DNA from: Triplophysa rosa
Lineage: Eukaryota; Chordata; Actinopteri; Cypriniformes; Nemacheilidae
Direction of reading: 5' to 3'
Length of the DNA: 64,000 nt
NCBI RefSeq assembly: GCF_024868665.1
Contig: NC_079890.1
Coordinates: forward strand, 38,497,372 to 38,561,371
Positions 13,398 to 28,100 of the stretch are shown piece by piece. The notes beneath the pieces were generated by a model. That model did not search any database. It was not told the origin of the DNA and saw nothing but the letters and a program-made list of their open reading frames with translations. Both the position numbers and the translations under genes were made by a program. Numbering within the stretch: position 1 is the first letter of the stretch; every line of letters begins with the position of its first letter.

Positions 13398-16300
13398 CTA
13401 CAACACAAACACACGCGCTCACGTTCATTACATCCTGTCAAATATATATTGAACTAAACCTATTAGAAAGCTATCAACTTTTAAATACACAATCCAAGTT
13501 CATTTCTGCACAATAGTTTTGTACTTCAAATCAAAGTGAGTGAAATCAGTTTGGTCTTGGTGTAGTTTGAAAAAAAATGTTTGGAACAAAATCCACTGAA
13601 TAAGTGGGCGCTGTTGTGCTCTATAAAACATAAAAGTGATAAGCCATGAAACCTGTTTTTCCACACGAGCAGTGAATGTGTGTGAGGACATCATGGGATT
13701 CATAACACACGTTTTATATTATGCCCACACAATGAGTGACTCTTCTGAAAGCCTGACTTATAAATCACATGAAGAGACAGATTCATGAGACTGAGTCACT
13801 TCTTTACGGTCGTTCACTTCTTTTCAGCTTGAGATCAGTACCAACGGCACCTTACTCAGTTTTAACCTTTAATCCAGAGAAATGAAAAGAATGCTTATGG
13901 GAAGCATCATGTTTTGGTTTACATTGGTGTACTAACCAGACAGGAGGGGATTAGATTCAAGCAACAAGTAGTTTGTCTGTCCACACCAGACGCAACACGA
14001 CAAATAGACGCAACAAAATCAATCACAGCCAATCAGATGAGAGTGTGTGCAAAGCACTGTCATAGAATAGAAAATGCATAACGATGCCTTAGTTCTAGGG
14101 GTATAACAAAACATTGAAGTATAGAATACAAAACATTAAGACATGTATCGTAGAGCTATTAAGATATGTATCGTAGACTATGGCAATATATTCTTAAATG
14201 AAATAATACTTCATATTTTGTTTTATTTTTCAGTGACAGATCTATTCAGTTTTTTAGTTTACAGAAAAGTGGTTGAATTAAACCTTGAATATAGTCAATT
14301 CTTTTGTCAGTTTCATAATAATATTTTTACTAATACCATGATACAATCGTAATCGTAAACCCAGTACAGTGTACAGTATACTTAGTACCATAGTTATTAT
14401 AGTTTTGATTTTAATTTCATTTAGTTTAATTTATATTTAAAATTAGCTTAGTTTTAGTTAAAGTTTTAGCAATTTTGGTTTATGCTTTTGTCAATTTATA
14501 ATTTATTTTTTCTGTTGCTATATAAGATTACTTCCTTTTAATTGGATTATAAATGTAGTCCTTATAACATATTTCAGTTTATTTTTTGATGCAACATTTC
14601 AATTTTTCATGTTTCAATAATTTGTAGATCAACATTTTAATTGATTTCAATGAACAGAAATTAAATTAAATTAGGACATTTAAGTTGTTTATAAGACATA
14701 CCTCACAAAAAACATTACTGGTGTGCATCTCGAGAGAAAACAATCGCGCTGTTATATTTTAAGACATGTTAGTGTAAGTTGTTTTCGATCAAGACACCTT
14801 TAACATGTAAGTTAGTCTGGGACTAGGCTTAAGCCCTGTTCGGGAAAGCGCCCCATATAGTGTCCTACAGTAGACGTCCATATTAATTATTTTACAGTTT
14901 TCTTGACTATTATTGTAAAAAGTGATAATAAAAGAAAGCGTGGGTGTGTGCAGGCAAACTTTTGACCGGCAGCGCACAACGAAACATCCAATTTGTTCAA
15001 ACCAAAATGACCATTACACAACTCGCCACAAAATGTGTTCGAAACCATCAACCCTTCCAACCTCCTCTGAGCTCAAAAAACGTTTCCAAATGAGGTCAGG
15101 AAAAGTTTCATGAATAAAACCGGTCAGTTTTGTTAATAACTGTTCCGGTCCGCCACCCTCCTGTCAAACGTGTGGTTTACCACGTCTGACTTGATTCAAG
15201 ATCATGTTGTAGAGCATCTTCATGTGCAGTGTGTTTTACCTATTTATACGAGGTCACATTGTTATATTGTATTAGGATCATAACATCTAGAGAAGTGAAA
15301 CCAACGGCTTCACAGAGAGAAAGAAAACAAGAGGAAGCCAGTTGAGCGAACCGCACGGATCTGGGCTTCTCTTTTACTCGCTGAAATAATTACAGGCCGT
15401 CTCTTGTGGGACATTGAGTTATAATGCCATGTTTAGCCACTAAATGGAGCAAGACATTTATCATGTGCGCTTTAAAGACTTTCCATTTCTGTTTCAAAGT
15501 CCAAAACTGCTAGTCTTGAAATCATTGGAACACAGAAACAACATCAGAGATAAAATACAAACATGCTCATTTACACAATCGTCCCAAAAGTGTTTGGACA
15601 CTACGGGCTCGCAAATGAATGTCTGAATACACTCGACAACAAAACATCAAAGCCAGAAGTATTTCTTTAAAAAAATGACACCAAACAGTCGCAAAAGTGA
15701 GGTTTGATTTCCATGCATTTGGCAGATGAAACAATCCACAAACTGTTTAAAAGTATTTGGACGCTTGTTGTCAAACTGTATACAATTATTTGAGTCATTA
15801 CAAAGCTGGATCAGAAAAGTGAAGTTTGTTGTAAGAAAAACTCCAGCATCATTTGTTTAAACATGACTGCACGATAAATAAATCAAAAATAAACCACACA
15901 CGATTTGCCGGTTGTCTGCGATTTTTTTGCTAAATATATATTGTTTTGTTGCCATTTATAGATTTGGTTAGGTTAAGGTTAAAAGCACCAAACTACAAAA
16001 CACGTTGAAATTCTTTCATTCTTAAATATCTCAACTTAAATACAAACTAAACTAAAACCTATACAAGCATTGCATTCTTTCTTGGTGTCAGTATTGATCA
16101 AGTGCAAAATCTACAATCTAAGAAGAAATGACAAACTAGCAAGCGATCCATCTTGTCTTCTCCAAACAGAAGCTTCACGAGGTTTTTGTGTAAATCCATA
16201 TAACGATTTTAAGTTGATCGTGTGATTCATCTAATTGTTCAGCCTCTTCTATAACTCGATGTGTCAGTTCATCTGGTACGGTGGTGGTACAAAGTGAACA

Positions 16301-17299
16301 GACCTGTCTGTGCAGACTAACATCCAAATCATCCAACTCCAACAAACCTGCCGAGATTGAGCGGTGCCAATGCAAAGACCTGGAAAACTCGCTGGAAAAA
16401 CCTGGAGGCCTCTTCCTGAATGGAAATGGTTTGGAAGCATGAAGGCAATTCCTTGAATCTACAGATCGAGGTTCTTTGTAAAGATGAGTCAGTCGGAGGC
16501 TGTAATGTGTTTACACAAGTTAGAAGCTTTTAAATCTTTAATGTACAGACTTGAGGGGAACGTTTCATTGGCCCTTTTTTGGACATGATGGGAAGGCTCA
16601 CACACGCAGAGTTCAGAGTACATGCAGACGTACTAAATGGATTTGTATTGAAATACAAAGCGTGCATGTACACAGTCAATGCCAGGCTAATGCCAACAGA
16701 AACCGAGACGGTTAGAATAAAAGGGGTCTAAACACTCTCAGTCACTGTATGTGCAGGTGGCGTAAAAAAGCGGTAATCAGGGCGGAGATAAAGAAGATTT
16801 AGTCAGCACAAAGGCAAGCTAAACCCACCCGGGCGATTCACGTCTTATCTTCACTGAAAGAGGACAAACACGGCTGAGCTGAAGAGAGCAATTAAGAGAG
16901 ATCACATCAACAATAAGAGCTTTGCATTCTGTCTGCCTTTACTTGAAACATCCACAACATCTTTTCATCTCCAGCCCTTCGTTTGCTGAAAAGATCTACA
17001 TCTGGAATCTCGAAAACGCCAATACTGCAGTCCACTGTCATTTCCATCCCATCGAATTAGCACTCGACCACAGACTCCTCATCTCACCGCATCTTTCCAG
17101 AGATCTGTCAGCTGAAGATCTCAGATACGCAGCGAGACACAGCCGGACCTGACGGGAGCAGTATGTGCGTCACTTCAAAAAGAACGCTTGACATTTACAC
17201 ATTGTAGAAAAAAGTAAACCATGACAACATGTTTCAACGTTACTTTGGCAACATCAGCAACTTCTTGAAAAGCTAGTCATCAAGATTTAAAATAGCACA

Positions 17300-17353
17300 T
17301 TTACATTTGTTCACTTAGCAGATGATTTTATCCAAAGTGACTTACAAATGAGA
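17300..17353 (-). repeat. SINE/LINE tail fragment
   Basis: On the minus strand the sequence reads AAGTCACTTTGGATAAAATC then ATCTGCTAAGTG, the conserved 3' tail of fish V-SINE-like retroposons. No tRNA-like head is visible. Confidence 0.6.
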
Positions 17354-17438
17354 CGGCATTAAGATTTTGTCTAATGAACTAAAAGTGAGGTCTACAAAAC
17401 TATGTTTATAGTCAACTATGTTTTTGCAGAGATCTGTT

Positions 17439-17910
17439 TTATAGACCGTTTCATCGGACCCGCGCGCGCCTGACCCCCAGTTAACTTCCGGTTTGTGTTT
17501 GGCTAGTGTCTAATAATATAACTATTTATAATTTATTTAATTTATGTTATTATTCATTTAAATTACTATTTTATTGTATAATAATAATTTATTAAATAAA
17601 CGATTTGTTGAGTTGTGTTGTATGTTCATTTGATTAAATAAACAATTTGTTGAATGGGTCCTGTAGTTTTGACGCATTTAAACAAACCGTATGATACACT
17701 GACATCTAGCGGTTGAGCTTGGTATCGCAGTCTAAATTCAAAATATCGGAGAGACAAGTTTAGTCAAGTAATGGTTCTTCTTGGATTCTTTTGATTGTTA
17801 TCAGAAATAATCTATTGTTTGTGAATGTGTACCGAAAGTTAATTTGGGGTCACAAAAGAGCGCATGTGCAGTAACGCATGTTTATGTTGTTAAGATGAAA
17901 CCGTCTATAG
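17439..17910. mobile_element. DNA transposon with TATAGACSGTTTCATC inverted ends
   Basis: The left end ATAGACCGTTTCATC and right end GATGAAACCGTCTAT are inverted copies with one mismatch. The interior has GC-rich ends and an AT-rich centre. The target duplication is unclear. Confidence 0.65.
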
Positions 17911-19444
17911 CAAATAAACTCTTCATTTCTTCATCATTTATGAAGACTTGCAACAGTTCAAAAGAAGAAAACAATACTTATATAATACATTCTTTGCTTT
18001 ATGAAAGGAATACAGCAAAAACATTTCTAATAGTTCATTGCTTGAATAAACTAATTTCTACCGTAAATGCATATGTGCATGTTATAAGTAAAACATAATT
18101 TTGACGTTATGTTCCTACTCTACCAAGAGGAACAGATCTTAAAAAGATCTAAATTGCCCTAGTTGTTGAAAACCATAAATTCCCCAAAGAATATAAACAC
18201 TGTGGTGCCATCACACCATTGCTCTGCTTGTGATAGGATTATACCATCCTGATGCACTGCAACGTAACATGATGTTTGACATGAAGCTGGGATAAACCTT
18301 TTTCTGTTTGTACGCCATTTTCCTAGTTCGTTGTGAAAAACACGGAAAATTAGAAATGTTCACAGTATCTTTAAGTTTGGGTGAAAGGGCCCACAGCTTT
18401 TGGCTTACGAGCGGGTATAAAATGTACCAGAACCTCTAAATCTGGATTTTTATGTCCCTAGAGAAAATGGAAAAATACATTTTAGGGTATCCTATTCCAG
18501 CCGCCGAGAGCAGAATTGTAGTTTTGAATGATGGAGTACAGTAAAAGGGAGGGGACGTGAACGTATCGAGTGGGTTAGAAAGAACGAGAGATCGGGGAGG
18601 AAAAAAGAGAGGGCTCGTCTCTATATGTCAGTTGTTTTCCATCACAGTCAGCCATTTTTAATGAGCTTGGCTCCTCCAGGCCATATTTGAGGTACAGTCA
18701 GTGGGCTGATGGGATAGATGGGGGATGAACTGGTGCCATAAACATAAAAGACAAAAACCGTAACGTTAGAAGCCTCACCTTAAGACGGACATCAGGGTTA
18801 GCGGCTAGTTCTAGACACCGATAGACCCCCCCCCAAAAAGCCAAGCCATACAAAAAGACGAACTTGCCGACCTCTAACCGTTTAACTTTTCTATACAACA
18901 CAAGCCACGTCAGAACATTTTGTTTCAAAAGCTAAAATCATCCACCTGCAGTGTGTGGTTTGATCCATCAGCAGTTGTGTGACAGTGAATGAAGAGCTAA
19001 ATCCCGTCCTCTTCAAACACAGCTAATGTACCATGCTACACAAAGAGTGTTTGAAGGCAGCTGTATCTGGGCCACATACTGAGTGATGACTCCAGTGTTT
19101 GGGTAAAAGGCATGTGTGTGCATGTGCTTACTAAAGAGGGAGCGAGCATGTTTGATGGGAACGGCTGCGCATTCAAATCCGACAGTAATTGTCTTTCGAT
19201 GTATTGTTTCACGAGCCGCAGCTGAGGCAGGAAAAAACACACTATCAGCGTCTCTAAACTTATTCAGCACTCTCAAAAAACTAAAATCTAGATATATGCA
19301 TCTATCACTCCCCAGAATTTTGCCTTTTAAATGAACACAAACTTGGCCAATAACACAAACTGGTTTTAAATAGCATTACAGGCAATTCGGCCATTATGTA
19401 ACGTGTCAAACAGAGTTTTAATTGATTGTGTTCTTGTTCTGCCC

Positions 19445-19747
19445 CTAGTGTACCTTTATTTAAACAACATGAGGAATCTGCCGTTTCAGACAGAGCTCGA
19501 GGAGAAAGATCTCCAGCTGTTGTATTGTGATGAAGTGTGTAGACCGCTCACGCAGAACCACAGAATTGTTGGCGGTTTGTTGGGAGAGAAATTGTTCAGG
19601 CGTTCTTTATTCTTCGGCCTAATAATCGTAGGAGCGGCTGTCGCCTTTGGCTTGTTCGCTGGGATTTCTACGGCACCATTCTTTGTAAAGCTGCTTTGGA
19701 ACAATACATTGTGAAAAGTGCTTTACACATGAAACTGAATTGAAATC
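19445..19747 (+). repeat. Retroposon fragment: short ORF joined to a LINE-like 3' tail
   Basis: The segment 19682-19747 (TGTAAAGCTGCTTTGGAACA onward) resembles the 3' tail of the L2-like LINE at 59.7 kb: CAGCTGCTTTGTAACAATG on its minus strand. Just before it an open frame (103 codons from 19403, or from the ATG at 19469 MRNLPFQTELEEKDLQLLYC) ends with a hydrophobic segment LFFGLIIVGAAVAFGLFAG. I do not recognise this protein. The most economical reading is a 3'-truncated retroposon, but the coding status is open. Confidence 0.45.
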
Positions 19748-20099
19748 CACAGCAGTCAGTAGCAATTCAGTCTCAGTCTGTAAGAGAAAAGCCTGTGACA
19801 GCTGCTCTCAGACAACTAAACTGCTTTGTGACAAGAAAGGTGGTTTGCAAAGCGATGGTATGAACCGGGGGAAAGAATTTTAAGCATTTCAGTTCATCTG
19901 TCCTGCAAATTCAGAACATATATACAGTACCATTTAACACTACCATAAATAAATCTAGTTTTTAGCTTTGGCCTACATTGGCAAACAATAAGGAGTAATG
20001 TATGAGAGGTTGTGATATATAATTGATGCATACAAAATCTTTACCAATATCTAATACACTGGCTACATTCCTCAAACAAAACGTTGAACATCTATTTAA

Positions 20100-20730
20100 A
20101 GGTCCAGTGTATGAAATTTAGCGGCATCTAGCAGTGAGGTTTTGCAACCAAGGGCTCACTCCACCCCTCACTTTCAAAGCACTACGGTGGCCGACACAGG
20201 ACTAATGGGCAATTCACATTTCGCGTGTAAAACCACGAGGAAAACGCGAGCTGAGCCGCTTTCTCTAGCCAAATGACCCACGGTCAAAAGTTGAACTATT
20301 TCCATCTCGATGCGCCGCCTACACACCTAGAAAAATGTGCGCGCCGCACCGTATGCGTGTCGCGACCGCATCGCTCCCTATTTGCGCGCTGCCACGTGTC
20401 TACATTTAAAATAACGAGCTTGAGTGCACAAAAGATGCGAAATGCGAATCGCCTCTAAGATGTCACATTTCACTTCTTTGCCGAAGGAGATAATGTATTT
20501 ATGAAACAAGTTCTGTAGAGCAGTTTGTCCGTTTAGGGCTACTGTAGAAACAACATTGCGAATTCTATGTAAGAGGACCCGCGGTGTATATAGATAGAAA
20601 TAGCTCATTCTAAGGTAATAAAACATAACGCTTCATTATGTAAGGTCTTTATACACCTCTGAAGCTATAGTTATGCATATTACATTGCATTTCTGTCAAT
20701 AGATCCTCCAAAAAATTACACACTGCACCT
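20100..20730. mobile_element. TTAA-flanked MITE (AGGTSCAGTGTRTRA ends)
   Basis: The ends AGGTCCAGTGTATGAAATTT and the complement of AGGTGCAGTGTGTAATTTTT are inverted. TTAA lies immediately outside each end (20096-20099 and 20731-20734), the target preference of piggyBac and Kolobok transposases. No coding capacity is seen; the GC-rich centre contains no ORF of interest. Confidence 0.82.
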
Positions 20731-23700
20731 TTAAGTTTTAATGTCAACAACCTGTCAAACCATCATGTCTGATGCAGACCAAACGTGAACCCTAGTCCCC
20801 TACAAACATAAAAACATGAATGCACTTCTGCACAATCCCATTTTTATTTAGGTGCATTATTCTATATATATCTATATATATAAAATATCACTACATATCC
20901 GTTTGTCTAATAAGTGAAGTAGACACAGAACAGATATGTTTCTAATCTCTCGGTTTGTCTTTTATTTGATATCACTCGGTTCTTAAGTCACTGTGATGTT
21001 GAAGAGCAGAAGGTCGCTTGTTTTCACGAGGACATGGCTGGCCTCACAAAGACGGCGTTGTTTCATCTGAACCTCCGCTCGTCTCTCACGGGCTTGGACA
21101 GAGTTCATGAAATCACGATCTCTCCAGCAACCTCGTTCTTGAGTATCTGTATAAAAGCAGACTTGTACACCGTTACCAACCTTATTTCACACGCTTGAGT
21201 TCAGAGCAAGAACTATAAATGTGTTGGTTAGTGAAAGTAAAACGATAACGTTTACCAAGACGCTCCATGAGATAATTATTAGATTAGCTTATCTAGAGAT
21301 CCATTAGAGGAATAGTTATTTATAGAGGAATATCGTCATTATTTTCCCTCACCATCATGTCTCTGCACAGCTTGTATGCTGTTATTTTCTCAGATGAATA
21401 CAAAGGGAGAATTGTAAAGAATATTCACTCAGCGTTTTCCATACAACACCAGTCGCCATCACAGAAATCATCTGACTCCAGAAGACTTTAAACAGAGATG
21501 TTTGGACTGCTTTTAGAAATCTGGACTACTGATATCTTGTAGTGTGTTACATAGAACAACATCAGTCACATGAGCGGGAGTAAATGAAGCATTTCTTTCG
21601 CAAGCTTGAGATAATGGTTTTTCACAACCTTTTGTTTTTTGCACAACCTCTGCTCTCTTCCCATTTCCTTCAGCATTATAGCAGAGATTTAATTTATCAA
21701 GCGCAGAGGAGTCTTTCCACAGAGGCCCAGCAGGACACCGGAGCGAGGCGTGTGAATGCTCCCGTCTTCCTCCGCTCAAAGACTCGGATGAACAATGCTG
21801 CCTGCTATGGGTGTGCTGGAACAATTCATCCAGCCCTGCCTCACATACCCAACATCAGCATCATCTCCAGCGCTGAATCTCACAACACAAACAAACCAAA
21901 CGGAAGACGCGTAATGAAGTGTTCTCAGGACCTCGGCTGACCTTATTTTGTACAAATCTTTGCCAACATAAGAACGGCTTATTGTCATTTTGCCCCAGCC
22001 ATTCTCGCACTTATTTGACATGCACAATAATAATAGCTGGCCGATATGATGATACATAGCATGTGACTTAAGAAATGTGTCTTATACTTCTTAATTCAAT
22101 CTTAATTCAGAGTTAGTGTGAGTTTTAACATGATAAAATTGCACCGTGACAGTAGTAGCCTACTGCATCCCGCGAGTTTAGAGTTCAGACGTTATCGTCT
22201 GCTGGTGTGGATGCAAATATAGGTATAATTATTGTTACAGTTATCTCAAATCCTGAATGTATTCCGCGAATGCACATTGCAGACCTCAGTCTGAAATCAG
22301 CGTGTCATTTTTCCAGAAAACCTTCATTATTTCCCCAGGGAGTGCACACATTTACACTGGGAGCGCATGGCTGATGCCGAAAGCTTGTCGGACATAGCAA
22401 CCGGGGTTTTGCAAAGGGTCAACTGACCTGACCTCTGAGATTCACGGTTCCTGTCGAGTTAGAATGCTTTGGAAAAGCATCTCAATGCTAACTGCGACTT
22501 CAGTCTGCGGCGTTCCCCCAGTTCTTCACCTGTTCTTCAAACACATTCTGAGGCCAAACCGGAGGTTTAAGGCCAGTCTCCTGCAGGCCGGGTCTAACTC
22601 TCATTGTTACGCTCCTCTGTTACTTGGACACTATATATTTTCACCCCACCTAAAGCTTCTTTCTCGCTCTCTTTCAGGACGAAACAGAAGGGGGCCGTGT
22701 GGCCAAATGAAAAGCTTTTTGGTATTAGCAGGGCTTCAGTGAATATGAAGGAAAAATCTTCTTTAGATTGAAGACTTGCGTGCCATATGAAGACTTTGTG
22801 CTCGGAAACAGAGGCGTTACAGAGAAGTACGGCAGATAACCTGTACCGACAATCAACTCATCACACCACTCCTTTCCTATCAAAAAATTAACTAGATTTT
22901 CAAAAAAACTTGCGACAGCAGAATTTGTCGTAAACTTTATTTCTTAAAATAAGAGGACAGCACGTCTTACAATTATCCAAAAATCAAACATACTTTAACC
23001 CTCATGCACATCATCTCATCCTTCAAAAACAACTAGAACTAAAAGCATCAACACTCAAGAGCATCCCCTCACTACATATTTGTCAGCAAAGAAAGAAATA
23101 AGTATTACTTTACCAACCATCTGTTTTCAAATCCCCTTTATTTCAATACCACAACGTTGATGTCTGTAAAAAAAAATAATGTGCAAAATACACAGAAGTA
23201 TTTATGAGAAGTTGAAAAGATTGAGGCAATTATTGGTTTGATAAAACGTTTTACTTTTGTGTGTCATTGAATAAACAAATGTTCGGTCAATTAGAAAACA
23301 AAATCATGACCCCACACGCGAGGATATGATAGTGGTATGGAAATAATTACTGAGGGGGGAGCTGGTGCGTTTTAAATAGCTCAAATAATCAGCTGTTCTG
23401 ATGGAGACGGTGTTTGCTCACAAGAATATCTGTCAGAAGAATTCCTTCAACACAGACATTGGCGCTTGCTTTAAATAGAGCGGAGACTATAGACGAGCAA
23501 AACTAAAGCAATCACAGCAAACGTCAACAGGTTACAAAACAAATGAATAATCAAATTCATCAAATAGAATTGGATATAGAATCTGGTAGATGCATTGATC
23601 AACAGCGTGTGTGTGGTGGGGGGGTTACGTATAAATGGTTTTGTTGTAGACTGAATGAGTTGTGGCATGTATGAATGATTTCCTGTGTTTGTAGAGCAGA

Positions 23701-24052
23701 TGAGGTGATGGATGACAGCCCGTGGGCTACAGAAGAGCTGAGAAAGAATTGACATGGATTGAGAATAAATGTGTTGATTTTAGTTTTGGGAAATTCTAAT
23801 GTCAGAGCAAGAAGCCGAGTGTTTAGAATACTCTCTGCACATGAATGACTGCTGCAAACACCACACTGTCTCTTACAATGAAATGATAAGCAAGATATGT
23901 TCTAGTTTTCAATTTAAACTGGATCTGATGCTTAACTGTCCAGCTAAACATCCAGTTTATCCCTCACACTCTCCACAAGTTGTTTTATGAGAAAGTCTCT
24001 CTCTCTGTCATGTTGCATTAGCTAAAGATACTGGATATCAATACAATGTCTG

Positions 24053-24111
<59 letters not shown>
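24053..24111. repeat. (CA)n microsatellite
   Basis: An uninterrupted CA run of about 29 units, ending in CGCG. Confidence 0.97.
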
Positions 24112-24113
<2 letters not shown>

Positions 24114-24940
24114 GCCTTTCTTTCACCACATTACACCAGGATTTGTGTATTAAGCAAACTTTTATTTTAGTAAACAGCTAACAGTGTGATTCAGCTAAAA
24201 ATGTCTAGCAATTTATACCCCAAAATATGTCATTTCAAAGTATTACGTAGCCAAAAATTCTTTAAGCAATCATTTAAATGTATGCTTCTAAATTGGATTA
24301 TGAGACAAAGAGGTCTGACATCCATCTAACCTTGAGTGGACAAAACCAGATTTACAGCTCAATACCAATTATCTGTCACTCAACTTCATCAGAAACAGAG
24401 CTTTTCTATTCAAATCAATGGATGGTTTTACAAAAATCATTAATGGCATTGATTTGAAAGTCTGGTCATTATATTCATTCAGTAAAAGTTCAAACTTACC
24501 AGCTATTAGACAAAATGTGTGTATCCGTTGCAATGTTAACAATGATATTTCAACTACTGATAGGTATAGCTGATAGGTATAACGTTCATTATTTTCAAAT
24601 TTGCTATTTCTAGATACGTGTTTAGGTAAAATTATAATTTTGGTTTCATTCTGTTAACTATTAACAATATTTCTCCCAAATTTCAAATAAAAATTTTGTT
24701 TCCGTTTTCAATTACTTGCAGAACGAATTTGGAGAAACAGGTGAAAATAACAGAAAAACGCTCTGTATTTTTTTCAGACCTCAAACACTGCAAAGAAAAC
24801 AAGATTCATGAATTGTTTTGTGATAACATGGACTTTTCTCACAGTTTTCATGAGTCTTGTCATGATGTCAGTCTTTCACATTGCTGTTGGATGACTTTGT
24901 CACTCATGCGGTTTGATTTTGTTGAACTTCAACAGACATT

Positions 24941-25187
24941 CACTCTTAAAAATAAAGGTGCTTAAAAGGTTGTTCACAGCGATGCCACAGAAGAACCATT
25001 CAGCCAAAGGTTCTTTAAAGAACCATCTCTTTCTAACTTTTTTATCATCTGAAGAGCCTTTTTTCGCCTCAAAGAACCTTTTGTGAAACAGAAAAGTTCT
25101 TCAGATGTTAAAGGTTCTTTATGGCACCAAAAGGTTCTTCTATGTCATCGATGAACCTTTTGAAGCACCTTTTTTAATTTAAGAGTG
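24941..25187. mobile_element. MITE with CACTCTTAAA inverted ends
   Basis: The left end CACTCTTAAAAATAAAGGTG and right end AAGGTGCTTC-type sequence with AAGAGTG closing are inverted copies. The interior repeats AAAGGTTCTTTA and AAGAACCTTT, giving a folded-back structure. This is a common fish element, with a related decayed copy at 54600-54660 and 56950-57040. Confidence 0.75.
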
Positions 25188-28100
25188 TTGGACTGGAATG
25201 ACCCCAATACATCTAGAAACTCTGATTAAATGAAAATTCGGAACGGTCTCTTGACTTTTTCGAACAAATACACAACCATTTTATACATATAATTATCCTT
25301 AAAGCTGATAGTTCACCAACTTCTCTGTTGAATAAATGTCATACGCAGCTCATCTTTCATTCTATAGTCAGACAGACAAAAAAAGTCCAGTTTTCTCAAA
25401 ACGTATAATTCTCACTGCTCCTTTATTCCAGATTCCTGAGGACCCTGTTTGTGCACCAACCTATTGATTTTGTCAATCCTGATGAGTGAACACACAGTTT
25501 TCCCACAAGCCTTTGCTGGGGAGGGTTTCTCCCACAATGCTCGGCAGGGGTGCGGGAGGCCCAACAAAAGCACCATAGGGTAGAATGAGCTGCAGTTAAA
25601 AGTGAGGGAGAGCAGTAAAACTTGCGCTTTCTTATCCCTCTTTTCAACGTTTCCCCTCCACCTTGGAGAAAAACCTGCGGCAGAGAAAAGCTGCGGAGGA
25701 GGAGGAAAGCTCAGAGAAAGAGGCTGATTGATCGAAAGCTGTAGGTAGGAAATACTTCAATCTCGCACCAAAACAGTAACAAAGGCCATTCACCGCGGGA
25801 CGCGAAAACAGCTCAGCACCCCTGAATGCATTTCCACCCAAAAAACGGCTCAACGTTTACGAGCGGCCCTCCGCTTGTGAAGCGACAATGAACCATTTAC
25901 CGTAACAACACGGGGACCCTATGAAATCTAGACACAGTGTCCGATAATGCCGTCCCATCAAATGCCACTTATGTCCGCTTTAAGTCTTAAAAAGCTTCGA
26001 GTCATTCGAATGAAAATGTCTATTTTAAGCATTCGCCAGCGTACAGAGCAGAGCTCTGGCAGCTGTTCGGAGACATCTTTCCTATATTAAACCATCAGGA
26101 AAGCATGTTAGCCATTCACCCCGCATGATGACAGCTGAAACGTGACTCCAAGTGTACATACAATCTTTACGTTCAACGTTCTGCACACGACAACAGTTGA
26201 GGTTGACAACACAAAGCTGGGGTCTAAACAAGGTCCTAAATTTATGACAGACATTTCTCTGGAGCTTGTCTGTTCCTAATGTGCAACACAAGACCAAGTC
26301 CCCCCTGGAGAGGAATACGGATGTTTAGAAAGCATTAGATGCACAGACCCATTTAAATCGAACCAAATTCAGACCATCTCATGAGGCGGTTTAATCACGA
26401 TCATTTTAAAATCTAACGTAACTCAACTACAAACACCTGATTTTGTAATCGGATTGTAATCGACATTACATGCAGTCCATTACTACCCAGCATTACCCGC
26501 CTCACTTTCTAAGTTCTTACACATGTTGCAAGAGGACAGAGAGGTAAATTATTGCAGTGATGAACTATTTAGCTTATCAACATCAAGAACGGCCAAACAC
26601 GGATCTGACTAAGTTGCCATGGAAACCAATAATTCAGAGAACATAAGCTGCTTAGTAGACCTTTAAGTGAATAAATAACCAAGCAAACATCCTGACATAT
26701 CTGTTTTAAAAGAACAATGTCAAAGCTTTTTCGCAACCTGCAAAAAGGTCCTGTTGGCTTAGAGATACCTTCTTTAAACAGCAGAAAGGAGACCGTGTTT
26801 ACAATGGCCGGACGGGTGATGTATGGGGCGTATGATTGATAGACCTGCCAAAGCCCAATAGTCCAGCGAGCGGCACATGTGTCTTCTGCTTTAGACACAA
26901 GAGCAAAGAGAATAAAGCTCTGATCATATTTGCAGAAGAACAAAAGGCGACAGTCCGAACGTCCTTCAGACAGGACGTGCTAAAACAGAGAGCCGGTGCG
27001 AGAAAGTCCCTCAGGGACGGGCGGCTATTGAATGTGGGCACAGTTGATGGGTCAACAGAGCAAAGACAGGGGGGCGGCCTCTAGAGATCACAACGCCACA
27101 CAATGGCTGAAGGAATACACATTAAGTCGGCCTCTCTAAGCAGCTGGTCGAGCACGCAACAGAAGCGTGGACCCTTACGAGGGGGCTGGGGGAGACAAGG
27201 TGATAAATTAGTCATCTACACCACTCGATAAAATGAAAAGCAGAGCGAAAACATGAACCCCCACAGTCAAAACACAAAGCGGTGGTAGGATGCTACAGTT
27301 GTAAAGAGAGGTTCAGTTGTGTGTAAAATCGAGAGCTTGAAAAAATACAGTAACTCTGAAGACTTGGAGTACTTGGAAACAGATCAAAGCAACAACATAA
27401 CATGAACATGTTGCATCAAACTCAGAGCTCAGGCTAAATAAATAACTAGACCAACTGGCACCTAAATCGAAACACCGAGCCAAATGACTTTAGATAGCAA
27501 ACACTTCGCTAGTATTACCAGCTAGAAGACAACTGGGGTTCCAACATCTCATCCAACTTACAGTTTCTCTTTTTAACTCTTTCATTGCCCCTAAATGCAA
27601 TTGACCATTCATTAAGAAGCGCACAGAATGTCTTTGTAACTTACTCGACATCAAAGGCGGGAACGACTTTACATGAAAACTCTACCATCTCTTGAGTGGC
27701 TGTCACTTCGAGTCACGTCAAGTTTGACTTTGCTCAAAGACTATGACTGTTAAAAGGGACATTAAAGATCAGTAGATATGGAAACAGATGGCTAGCGAGT
27801 GGGATGTAAAAGAGCCGTCTGTGACAAAGACTTCATTAATCCCTCACCTTCATTTGACTACACACCGAGAATTCATCGAAGGACAGCGACCCTTCCACAT
27901 ACGCGCCACTTTCTCCACCAGCAGGGAGCCGCATTTCGAATTCTAACCGATGACCCAGATTCACCATGACGTCCACCTGCAACCTCTTCCAGCCTGGACA
28001 CAACGCTCATAAAACATTTAATAGAGGAGGTGCAGCATACATAAACCGCTCCAGTGGGACACGGGGAGGCCGGCGAGGTCCAGGCGCCATCGGAGTGAAT

